Position numbers and translations under genes: made by a program. Below are positions 9,701 to 17,560 of a stretch of 64,000 bases of DNA, piece by piece (position 1 is the stretch's first letter; every line of letters starts with the position of its first letter). Under the pieces are notes generated by a model that saw only the letters and a list, made by a program, of their open reading frames with translations, searched no databases and was not told where the DNA came from. This stretch comes from Palsa-147 sp036513895 (GTDB lineage: Bacteria; Acidobacteriota; Terriglobia; Acidiferrales; UBA7541). The stretch is from assembly GCA_036513895.1 (NCBI GenBank), contig DATBYF010000061.1, positions 48,230 through 112,229 on the forward strand, read 5' to 3'.

Positions 9701-9970
9701 ATGTGGAGTCGCAAAGATTGGGCTGATTATTTTGTCATCGTACAGGGCCCGCGCCGCTCTCAGCGGCCGCCGCGCCCTCTGGATACATCTGCGCGGAATC
9801 GCCTCATCCCCGCCGAAGGCTACAGCTTGGCGGAATTGGACGATGCCGGAATCAGCGTTGAACTGGCGGAACTCCTTGGGCTGCCGGTAGATGCGGGACG
9901 AGTCGGGTCTTATAGCCCGAATGTTTCTACGTTGCGCGAGTATCTGCGGGCCACGCGGTCACGCTTCTAG
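9701..9970 (+). CDS. Small protein with eukaryotic ribosomal protein eL13 (L13e)-like domain
   Basis: 89 aa. The C-terminal half (GYSLAELDDAGISVELAELLG through NVSTLREYL) follows the eL13 pattern of eukaryotes and archaea: G-[YW]-[ST]-L-x-E-L-x-x-A-G-I, then (L/I)G(I/L)xVDxxR, then NVxxLxxY. The N-terminal half is basic and Pro-rich (WSRKDWADYF, RRSQRPPRPL). The ATG at 9701 is preceded by GGTGGAAGG; the frame also extends upstream to 9611, without a better start. Role is unknown; RNA or ribosome binding is the obvious hypothesis. Flanking genes are unrelated. Confidence 0.7.
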   Translation: MWSRKDWADYFVIVQGPRRSQRPPRPLDTSARNRLIPAEGYSLAELDDAGISVELAELLGLPVDAGRVGSYSPNVSTLREYLRATRSRF

Positions 9971-10152
9971 GTCGGCCTCTGTCGATTTGCGCCGAAGCGC
10001 CAGTCTGCCCTGCACCTTCAAGCTCTCCCAATTCAGTATCTGGAGACCGGTACCTTTTTGTGCCTAGTATTTAGGCCAGTTTCTATTTGTTCTATTTGGC
10101 GCTACCTGGACTTGACGGCGGCTAAAAAACCCGTAAACTGCGGTTTCTCGTC

Positions 10153-10449
10153 ATGGCGACTCAACTCAACATGCTTCCGGAAGGCCCGGTGGAAACGGGG
10201 CGGGATTTTGAATTTCCGCAACGCGAGGCGGCATTCTTTTATGGCCTTTTCCTTCGCGGTCATTCCGCCGACGAGCTCCGCCGGGACATTCAGATTCCCG
10301 CGCCAGTCCTGGCCAAGTGGGATCGTGAAACGGCGCACGAGCCGGGACTGCGCGCCATACTGGAGCGTATTGTCGAATACCGCCGGCACGTACTGGCGAT
10401 TTTCGATTCGCTGATTGACCACGACACTTCAGGCCAGCGGCTTCAATAG
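10153..10449 (+). CDS. Conserved-looking small hypothetical protein
   Basis: 98 aa, no signal peptide or TM. It is mostly helical, with a central segment (FPQREAAFFYGLFLRGHSADELRRDIQIPAPVLAKWDRE) that reads like a helix-turn-helix of the transposase-derived or sigma-70 region 4 kind: a helix, the turn GHSADEL, and a recognition-like helix with KWDRE. I do not recognise the family. It may be a DNA-binding regulator. No clear operon partner; the iorA-type gene starts about 300 bases downstream. Confidence 0.55.
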   Translation: MATQLNMLPEGPVETGRDFEFPQREAAFFYGLFLRGHSADELRRDIQIPAPVLAKWDRETAHEPGLRAILERIVEYRRHVLAIFDSLIDHDTSGQRLQ

Positions 10450-10621
10450 GATTTTCTTTCGCGTATCGCATTTTCCCGGCTACTTCTCTCAAACACGTAA
10501 GGACGCGTCTGCGGCGCACAAGCCAAACACCAGCGGACGGTAAGCATATGAACTCGAAAATACTGGATTCCCTCAGCCACATGAGGAGGCTATCCATTGG
10601 ACGCACCGCATATCCTTTGAG

Positions 10622-10670
10622 GTAATTACATTACACGCCAATATGAGTGCCGCGAGGTGTAATATTGGCG
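10622..10670. promoter_or_regulatory. Nested palindromes upstream of the IorAB-type operon
   Basis: Contains the 8-bp palindrome GTAATTAC (10622-10629), inverted repeat ATTACAC/GTGTAAT (10630-10636 and 10657-10663), and a perfect 9-bp inverted repeat CGCCAATAT/ATATTGGCG (10636-10644 and 10662-10670). The block sits 75-120 bases before the first oxidoreductase start, as expected for an operator. The regulator is not identified. Confidence 0.5.
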
Positions 10671-10743
10671 CCCTGCTATTGTGAAGCTTTGTTGGCTGGA
10701 CTTATGAATCGCGCGTAGTAGATCAAAGGAGCAAAGCAGTCCC

Positions 10744-11217
10744 ATGAGGGAGAAGATCACCCTGAATGTGAATGGCCTGCTGCACCTCATTGAAGCCGAT
10801 CCAGAAACGCCTCTGCTGTTCGTTTTGAACGATGACCTTGGGTTGCGAGGACCTCGATTCGGTTGTGGAATGGCGCAGTGCGGAGCCTGCACAGTAATCA
10901 TGCGTGGCCAGGTCGTGCGGTCCTGTGTAATGCCTGTAAGTGAAGTTGGTCACGAAGAGATCACGACGCTGGAGGGCTTGGGCACGCCTGAACAGCCTCA
11001 CCCAATCCAGCAAGCGTTTATTGACGAGGGAGCAGCGCAATGCGGTTTTTGCCTAAGCGGCGTAATCCTGACAGCGAAGGCCGTTCTCGATGTAAATTCG
11101 GATGTCTCTGATCAGGAGATTCGGGATGCCTTGGGTGGCGTTTTGTGCCGATGTTTCACGCACACTCGCATGCTGCGAGCAATTCGCAAGTACGCCGATT
11201 CAAGGAGGCGAACATGA
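10744..11217 (+). CDS. [2Fe-2S] small subunit of IorAB-type molybdenum hydroxylase
   Basis: 157 aa iron-sulfur subunit that passes electrons from the molybdopterin subunit. Plant-type ferredoxin [2Fe-2S] cysteines occur in GCGMAQCGACTV and SCVM; the second, helical [2Fe-2S] domain has QCGFCLSG and GGVLCRCFTH. The final residue of the usual CxCxGY segment reads CFTHTRM, a variant seen in IorA-like rather than XdhC-type proteins. Its stop overlaps the start of the large subunit (ATGA at 11214-11217). A GGAG lies 12 bases from the ATG, a rather long spacing. Confidence 0.9.
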   Translation: MREKITLNVNGLLHLIEADPETPLLFVLNDDLGLRGPRFGCGMAQCGACTVIMRGQVVRSCVMPVSEVGHEEITTLEGLGTPEQPHPIQQAFIDEGAAQCGFCLSGVILTAKAVLDVNSDVSDQEIRDALGGVLCRCFTHTRMLRAIRKYADSRRRT

Positions 11218-13526
11218 TTCAGTCCCGGCGTGACTTTCTGGGGAGTTGTGGCGCCCTGATTGTTGGTTTCGGTTCTGGGCCGTTGAGTCAACTCTCCGCG
11301 CAAGGTCAAGGACCATTTGAGACCCATCTCAGTCGCATCGATCCGCGGAAGCTCGACTCGTGGTTAGCAGTCGGGGACGACGGGGTCATCACGGCATATA
11401 CAGGGAAATGTGATTTCGGGCAGGGCATTCTTACGGCTCAATCCCAGCTCGTCGCGGAAGAGCTTTGTGTTTCGATTGCCCGCGTCAAGCTGATCCAGTG
11501 TGACACATCCATTTGCCCTGATCAGGGAACCACGTCTGGAAGTCAATCGACTCCGACGAACTTCAATTCAGAAAATCTCGCACTTGCTGCAGCCACCGCT
11601 CGGGAAGCCCTGTTGAGTCTCGCTGCCAAGAAATTTGGAGAGCCGGTTGAGAATCTCACGGTGACGGATGGCGTCATCACGGGCACGAAGGGGCGTCGCG
11701 TCAGATACCAGGATTTGATTGGAAACAAGCAATTCAATCTGCCTCTGAGCGTGACAGCGAAGCGGCGATCCGTTGCAGATTGGACGGTGCTGGGTAAACC
11801 AATTCCTTCGCTGGATAGAACTGCCCTGATGACTGGTCAGTTCGAGTTCGTTCACCATATCCGAGTCCCAGGAATGCTGCACGGGCGAGTCGTGCGGCCG
11901 CCTGCGATGGGAGCGACGCTTTCCCACATAGATAAACAATCGGTACAAAATGTTCGAGGTCTCGTCAAGGTAGTCGTCCGTAAGGATTTCGTTGGCGTCG
12001 TCGCCGAGACGCAGTACGGGGCAATATTAGCGGCTCGTCAGTTGGCGGTTCAGTGGAACCCCGGCCCGGAACTTCCGCCGCAAAAGGATTTCTTTGACCA
12101 TCTCCAGAAGCAGCCCGCCCACGATGCTCTCAGTGTTGACTCTCAGGATGTTGACGCTCAGCTCGCCGGCGCGGCCAGCGTCATCCGAGCCACGTACAAG
12201 TATCCGTATCAAATGCACGGATCACTGGGCGCATCGTGCGCGGTGGCCGACGTTAAGTCGGACAGTGCAACTGTGTGGTCGTCAACCCAGTCTGCTTATC
12301 CAACAAGGAGCGTCGTTTCAAAGCTTCTGAATATGCCGATTGAAAAAGTGCGTGTGATCTATGTGCGAGGATCGGGCTGTTACGGACTAAATGGTGCCGA
12401 TGCCGCGTCTTTTGATGCGGCCATACTCTCCCAAGAAGTGGGAACACCGGTCCGTCTGCAGTTCTCCCGTCAAGATGAAATGATGTGGGAAAACTTAGGT
12501 TCAGCATGCACGGTGCAGCTTCGTGCCTGCCTGGCGCACGACGGACGCGTCGTCGCTTGGGATCGTCAGGACTGGGTAGCTTCGCTGGGCAATCGACCGG
12601 GCTACGATCAGCCGGGCAACGTAATCACTGGCATGCTATTAGGATACGAACCCGAGTTGCCAGAGCCCCGCTCTGCCAAGCCGCCCACTGGCCAGTTTCG
12701 TAATCAGAGCAACACGGTGCCCTCCTACTTCGCAGGATGCATTGATGGCAAATGTGGTGGCGACGGAACTATCCGTAGCGAACGGGCCCTGACTCATACC
12801 GTACGATCGCCGTTTTTCACTGGGCCACTCCGCTCACCTTTGCGGATTCAGAATACGTTCGCCAACGAATGCTTTATGGACGAGCTCTGCGCGAACGCAG
12901 AGGCCGACCCTGTTGCTTTCAGGTTGCTGCATCTGCAGAACTCACGAGTCATTGGCGTTCTCAAGGCTGCGGCCCAAGCAGCGAGGTGGGAGCCCCGCTC
13001 TTCGCCGAAGGCTGGGATCTCTCATGGGGGGACAGTAAGCGGACGTGGTATCGCCTGCGTTGCGTACGAAGGAAACAATGGCTACTCGGCGCTCGTTGTC
13101 GAGGTCGATGTGGATCTGGAAACAGGAAGGGTCCAGCCGAGGCGCTTCGTAGTTGCGTTGGACTGCGGTCCTATCTCCAACCCTGATGGTCTGCGAAATC
13201 AGATCGAAGGTGGAATCCTGCAAGGGATGAGCCGCGCCTTGGTAGAAGAAGTTACATGGGACAACAGGCGCGTGACCTCTGTCGATTGGGAGACTTATAA
13301 CAGTTTGCATCTTGATTACGAGATGCCCACGGTCGAGACGGTTTTTGTGACGCCTGCCGATGTACCCGCAACTGGCGCGGGAGAGACCGCAATCACCGTC
13401 ACTCCCGCTGCGATTGGAAACGCTATCTTCGATGCGACGGGTGCCCGTCTCCGGGAGGTGCCGTTTACTCCGCAGCGTGTTAAAGCTGCTCTGGTTGAGA
13501 GAGACCAGAGAGGCGAGAGTATATGA
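11214..13526 (+). CDS. Molybdopterin-binding large subunit, isoquinoline 1-oxidoreductase/aldehyde dehydrogenase type
   Basis: 770 aa catalytic subunit of a periplasmic molybdenum hydroxylase. The N-terminus MIQSRRDFLGSCGALIVGFG is a Tat signal (SRRDFLG twin-arginine motif), so it is exported folded with its cofactor. It contains the two-part molybdopterin-binding region typical of IorB-like proteins: GKCDFGQGILTAQSQLVAEEL early, and VALDCGPISNPDGLRNQIEGGILQGMSRALVEE with the catalytic-type Glu region TGAGETAI near the end. Start at 11214 overlaps the small subunit's TGA and has GGAGG at 11204-11208. The 13523 ATG of the cytochrome-like gene overlaps its stop. Confidence 0.9.
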   Translation: MIQSRRDFLGSCGALIVGFGSGPLSQLSAQGQGPFETHLSRIDPRKLDSWLAVGDDGVITAYTGKCDFGQGILTAQSQLVAEELCVSIARVKLIQCDTSICPDQGTTSGSQSTPTNFNSENLALAAATAREALLSLAAKKFGEPVENLTVTDGVITGTKGRRVRYQDLIGNKQFNLPLSVTAKRRSVADWTVLGKPIPSLDRTALMTGQFEFVHHIRVPGMLHGRVVRPPAMGATLSHIDKQSVQNVRGLVKVVVRKDFVGVVAETQYGAILAARQLAVQWNPGPELPPQKDFFDHLQKQPAHDALSVDSQDVDAQLAGAASVIRATYKYPYQMHGSLGASCAVADVKSDSATVWSSTQSAYPTRSVVSKLLNMPIEKVRVIYVRGSGCYGLNGADAASFDAAILSQEVGTPVRLQFSRQDEMMWENLGSACTVQLRACLAHDGRVVAWDRQDWVASLGNRPGYDQPGNVITGMLLGYEPELPEPRSAKPPTGQFRNQSNTVPSYFAGCIDGKCGGDGTIRSERALTHTVRSPFFTGPLRSPLRIQNTFANECFMDELCANAEADPVAFRLLHLQNSRVIGVLKAAAQAARWEPRSSPKAGISHGGTVSGRGIACVAYEGNNGYSALVVEVDVDLETGRVQPRRFVVALDCGPISNPDGLRNQIEGGILQGMSRALVEEVTWDNRRVTSVDWETYNSLHLDYEMPTVETVFVTPADVPATGAGETAITVTPAAIGNAIFDATGARLREVPFTPQRVKAALVERDQRGESI

Positions 13527-14224
13527 GACTTCGAAAATCCATCGCGTCCCACCTCACTGTCGCCGCAAACTGTTGCTCGCTATCGCTCCTGATTTTATTG
13601 GTTGCCGCTCAAGGAACGGGACATGCCAAAGCACAACTCGTTCACGACGTCGTGTCGCGCGACGATGCCGGCGCAGCTGCGGCTTTCGAAGCAATTGTTC
13701 CGGTGCTTCGCCACCCTCGCTGCATGAATTGCCACTCCAGTGGAGACTTTCCTCGCCAGGGTGACGACAGCCATCGCCACACGATGCAGATTCGTCGTGG
13801 AGACGGACACGGAATGAATGCCGTCAGATGCAGCACCTGTCATCAAGACCACAATCTCGCAGGCTTGCACATGCCCCCGGGAGCGCCAGATTGGCATCTG
13901 CCGTCTCCCGCGATGCTGATGATCTGGGAGGGATTGTCGGACCATCAACTCTGTGAACTGCTCAAAGACCCCCAGCAGAACGGTCATCGTACGCCTGAGC
14001 AGATTGTGGAGCATATGCACACGCCGCTCGTGCTCTGGGGCTGGGCCCCGGGCGATGGCCGCACTCCGGTGCCCATGGATCAATATGAGTTCCTCGCAAA
14101 AGTCCAAGAATGGGCTGCCAAAGGAGCGGCATGTCCCGTCGGCGCAAACTCCAAGAGGGCCATAGGACATTCTGTTATCCATAGTTCCAGTTCTGTTAAT
14201 GTCGCACAACGAACGAGCAAATAG
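13523..14224 (+). CDS. Secreted di-heme cytochrome c-like protein
   Basis: 233 aa with an N-terminal signal peptide (hydrophobic residues about 18-32) and two c-type heme sites: RCMNCHSSG and RCSTCHQDH. There is a Met/His-rich region downstream (HNLAGLHMPPGAPDWHLP). The gene overlaps the molybdenum subunit by the ATGA tetranucleotide, making a three-gene coupled unit. The inferred role is periplasmic electron acceptor for the IorAB-type enzyme, replacing a FAD subunit. The C-terminal ~30 residues are low in conservation-like features. Confidence 0.82.
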   Translation: MRLRKSIASHLTVAANCCSLSLLILLVAAQGTGHAKAQLVHDVVSRDDAGAAAAFEAIVPVLRHPRCMNCHSSGDFPRQGDDSHRHTMQIRRGDGHGMNAVRCSTCHQDHNLAGLHMPPGAPDWHLPSPAMLMIWEGLSDHQLCELLKDPQQNGHRTPEQIVEHMHTPLVLWGWAPGDGRTPVPMDQYEFLAKVQEWAAKGAACPVGANSKRAIGHSVIHSSSSVNVAQRTSK

Positions 14225-14384
14225 GCGACGACCAATCCGAATCGTTGGGTGTCTATTTGTTGCGCTTCTTGTCCTTCTGGTGGTCGTGGAATTTCTAACT
14301 CGGCTTCTGCCACGCGTTGAAGGTGGTAATCTTTACGTGACGAAACGATAGGTTTGCTACAATTTGAGGAGATAACCACACAGT

Positions 14385-14459
14385 TCCCCGGTAGCTCAAC
14401 GGTAGAGCATTCGGCTGTTAACCGAAGGGTTGCTAGTTCGAATCTAGCCCGGGGAGCCA
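14385..14459 (+). tRNA. tRNA-Asn (anticodon GTT), CCA encoded
   Basis: Full cloverleaf: acceptor arms TCCCCGG/CCGGGGA pair at all seven positions; D stem GCTC/GAGC; anticodon stem TTCGG/CCGAA with loop CTGTTAA (GTT); five-base variable loop; T stem GCTAG/CTAGC with loop TTCGAAT; discriminator G followed by genomic CCA (14457-14459). The D loop is short (seven bases). It sits between the cytochrome-like gene and an amidohydrolase remnant. Confidence 0.96.
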
Positions 14460-14532
14460 AATTTTCCTTCTATTCATGCGGCGCCGTCGGGAGTGCTTCC
14501 GATAACAACTCATTTCAGGACGTCGCGAACGG

Positions 14533-14922
14533 ATGCAAAGGCGCACTATGATTCGGCTTTTGAGATCGAGACGCAAATCTCCCACGTACATGTTTGAGAG
14601 TATGTTCCTATCTGGCACCCCAAAACTTGGAGCCGGATGCCTGATGATGCTCGCACTGGTGTTGGAACTGGCCCTGATGGTCGAGGCGGGTCTGACTCCC
14701 ATTCAGGCGATCACGGTTGCCACCTCAAACTCAGCCGGGCTGCTCCGCATCGGAGATCAATACGGAACGCTTGCAGCGGGGAAAAAGGCCAATTTCATCG
14801 TCTTGGAAAAGGATCCATCACAAGATATCCACAACACGCAAACCATTCGCGCCATTTGGAAGGATGGCAACAAAGTTAGCGACGGTCCACTCGCTGCAGG
14901 GACCTCTGCGATGCTGAGATAG
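14533..14922 (+). pseudogene. C-terminal remnant of an imidazolonepropionase-like amidohydrolase
   Basis: Residues from about 36 to 115 of this frame match the end of metal-dependent amidohydrolases: LALMVEAGLTPIQAITVATSNSAGLL, then GTLAAGKKANFIVLEKDP and the closing beta-sandwich strand IRAIWKDGNKV. The HxH, Lys and Asp metal ligands of the barrel are missing, and the first ~35 residues resemble nothing in the family. It is therefore a truncated leftover just downstream of tRNA-Asn rather than a working enzyme. Length is 129 aa against about 420-450 for intact members. Confidence 0.8.
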
Positions 14923-14957
14923 TTACAGTAAAAGCGACGTCGCGATTTACGGAAGCA

Positions 14958-17387
14958 ATGCAGATTCCGCATAGGCGTAATAATGGATCTTTCATCACAA
15001 CCGGAGGACCGAGAGTGTACGGGCTGGTGAGATTCTTAAAGAGCGCATTTTTGGGAGCCGCAGCGCTCTTATTCTTATCGCCCACGCAAGCAGTAGCCCA
15101 AGCCATACATTTCGAAAATGAAGTTGCCGCTAAAGGAGCGGCGCTTACTTTCGATTTATCAAGCTTGTCCTCGACCTCTGGTTCCACGCTGACCATCCGC
15201 AACAATTCTGGATCAAAGCTAGATTTTCCTTTTATCTGGAATTCAAATTCTTCAGCGCCTGTAACTTCGAATAAGCTATTTGGCCCCTCGGGCTCAACCG
15301 CTGGTCCCAATGAAGCGATTGCCATTGCAGACTGGCAGTACGTTATTGGGCAAACAAATGCGTACTGCAGTGCGGGCTCGCCCTACGAATATACGCGGGA
15401 CCCCTTGCGAATTTTGTACGGGTATGGTTTCGGGTGCTGCGAGCAGTTAGCTGCGACGTTGGCTTCGATTTGGAGCGGCGGCATCGCGCACACGAAGCTC
15501 GCTGGGCATGTGGGCGGCCCCGAGCATCCTAGATATCCGACTCGAATCGCCGCGATGACATTCCATACGATTCCCGAGATTTTTTACGGAAATGCATGGC
15601 ACATGCTCGACCCAGACCATCGCGTGTTTTACCGCAATCCAGATGGAAGCATCGCTAGCGTGGCCCAGATTCTTGCGAACCCATCGCTCGTGGCGAATAC
15701 CCCGGATGGAATTGGTTGGAATAGCGAGACGATGGCTCAACTTTACGAAAGCAACGCATCAACGTTGCAATATACTCCGCTAAGTTATACGGCTCCCGCC
15801 AACCCCTTATTTTCGCTCCTGCCTCAGGAATCAATGGAACTGGCGGATCAGAATTCCTGGGCGACGGCCGTGTATTACCCGATCGCCGCCGATGAGGCTC
15901 CCCCGGCATTTATTGGTATCGGTCAGATAACTTTCTATCGATCCATCAGCTTCAACGGTGGATCGACGGCTTTGCTGGATGATCAGAGTAATGTTCAGAC
16001 GGCTGTCCAGGCGGACGGTCGTACCGCGCTTGTCACCAGCACCCAGGGCACGGGTTCAGTGATAGTCACAAAAAGCAGCCCCTTCCCGATCCTGGGCTTG
16101 GAACTGAGCGGCGAGTTCTTCAACAACGACCCACACGGATCGATAAGTGTTGAGACCTCTACTGACGGCGAGCATTGGTCCGCACCCGTCGTTTTACCTG
16201 TGGCGACTCACGTTGCTCCGGCAACCCAAAGCATCGATCTGACTGCGTCTCTCGCCGGCGCGAATTCATATTTCATTAAGGTCCTGTTGAACAGCCATCC
16301 GGGAGAGTCGGGTCTCTACAACATGAAAGTCCGGATGGACGGTCAAATGGCTGCGCAAATGTTTCCTCTGCTGCAGCCAGGCCGGGTGAACACTTTCAAT
16401 TACCAAGACGACTCTCCAGCTGCACAACAGCGATCGATTGAGATCGAATTGGCCGTTCCCGCTGGCAGCCGCGAATTGACAAATCTGACCGCAACGTCAC
16501 TCATCACTGAAGACCCTATAAACAGCATCGCGGCGGATTATGGCGCCCCGCATTTGGTAGATAGCAACCCGCTGAGCCTCGCTTACCCCGCTAACGTTCA
16601 GATTGACTATCGCGTCCATCTGGGAGTTCCATCGCACGTAACGCAGGTCTCGATCTGGTGGGGATACTTCGGAACTGATTCTAATTACGTCAATAACTGG
16701 GGTTTATATGTCCGAGATAAAGCAAATGGTAGCTGGGATTTGATCAAGACTGGCGGATTTCCGGATGCCCTCGAAATGGATATCCCCGTCGACGTAAATG
16801 CGACTGATTTGCGGCTCACCGCCAGCGGCAGCAACTGGATAGGCGTCTATGAATTTAAGGCGTACGGCGATGAGATCGCCCCGTCATCTACTTCGAGCCA
16901 CATGAGCCCTGTGGCGGTCACTTCCAATATCCCAATCAGCGCCGCGTCTGGCTATCCAACCGCGAATCTAGTGGATGGAGACCCTTCGACGCTTGCCTAT
17001 CCTGGAGCCCCCGAAGTGGATTACGAATTTGATTTCGGAAAAGATATTTCGATTAGTCTCGCCAACATAAACTGGGGCTACTTCGGAACTTCGCCTATGT
17101 ATGTTCAGCGGTGGACAATATTCGGTCAGCAGGATGGTGAGTTTGGTTGGACCGCTCTAGCCCAGGGTGGCTTCCCAGGCGCGGAGCAGACTCAGGCAAA
17201 TATAAATCGGCGCGTCAGGCGATTGCGGCTCAGGGCAGTCAGTTTCAATTGGATCGGCGTATACGAATTGTCCGCCGTTGGAGCTCCGATCCAGATCTCC
17301 AGTCCCTTCATCATGAATGAATCTCTCGAAAACCAAAATCAGAACTCGCTGATTCCCGCCGATTTGCTTCACGTCAACTCGCGATGA
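14958..17387 (+). CDS. Secreted transglutaminase-like protein with two C-terminal discoidin-like repeats
   Basis: 809 aa with a signal peptide (hydrophobic around residues 25-48, ending TQAVAQA). A central segment looks like a transglutaminase/papain-like core: GFGCCEQLAATLASIWSGG (Cys), then FHTIPEIFYGNAWHMLDPDH (His and Asp in the usual order). Two related ~110-residue modules follow (about 540-645 and 665-770), each with the GYFGT...W...W...GGFP...NWIGVYE pattern, typical of jelly-roll discoidin/F5-8C carbohydrate-binding domains. A plausible role is surface or extracellular polysaccharide or protein processing. The catalytic assignment is my inference from residue order. No close operon partners. 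Confidence 0.75.
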   Translation: MQIPHRRNNGSFITTGGPRVYGLVRFLKSAFLGAAALLFLSPTQAVAQAIHFENEVAAKGAALTFDLSSLSSTSGSTLTIRNNSGSKLDFPFIWNSNSSAPVTSNKLFGPSGSTAGPNEAIAIADWQYVIGQTNAYCSAGSPYEYTRDPLRILYGYGFGCCEQLAATLASIWSGGIAHTKLAGHVGGPEHPRYPTRIAAMTFHTIPEIFYGNAWHMLDPDHRVFYRNPDGSIASVAQILANPSLVANTPDGIGWNSETMAQLYESNASTLQYTPLSYTAPANPLFSLLPQESMELADQNSWATAVYYPIAADEAPPAFIGIGQITFYRSISFNGGSTALLDDQSNVQTAVQADGRTALVTSTQGTGSVIVTKSSPFPILGLELSGEFFNNDPHGSISVETSTDGEHWSAPVVLPVATHVAPATQSIDLTASLAGANSYFIKVLLNSHPGESGLYNMKVRMDGQMAAQMFPLLQPGRVNTFNYQDDSPAAQQRSIEIELAVPAGSRELTNLTATSLITEDPINSIAADYGAPHLVDSNPLSLAYPANVQIDYRVHLGVPSHVTQVSIWWGYFGTDSNYVNNWGLYVRDKANGSWDLIKTGGFPDALEMDIPVDVNATDLRLTASGSNWIGVYEFKAYGDEIAPSSTSSHMSPVAVTSNIPISAASGYPTANLVDGDPSTLAYPGAPEVDYEFDFGKDISISLANINWGYFGTSPMYVQRWTIFGQQDGEFGWTALAQGGFPGAEQTQANINRRVRRLRLRAVSFNWIGVYELSAVGAPIQISSPFIMNESLENQNQNSLIPADLLHVNSR

Positions 17388-17560
17388 GTTACACTCAAGG
17401 CGGACAACCAAAGCGCCTCTGACGAATCTCCAGTACCCTAAAATTGCTCCTTGGCATGGCATAACTTCTTGTGCTCCTTCAACTAGTTACAAATTTGGCT
17501 TAAAGTACGCGCGCGCGTGAGCAAAGTGATAATGAACCAAATCGAATCGGAAGTTAAACC

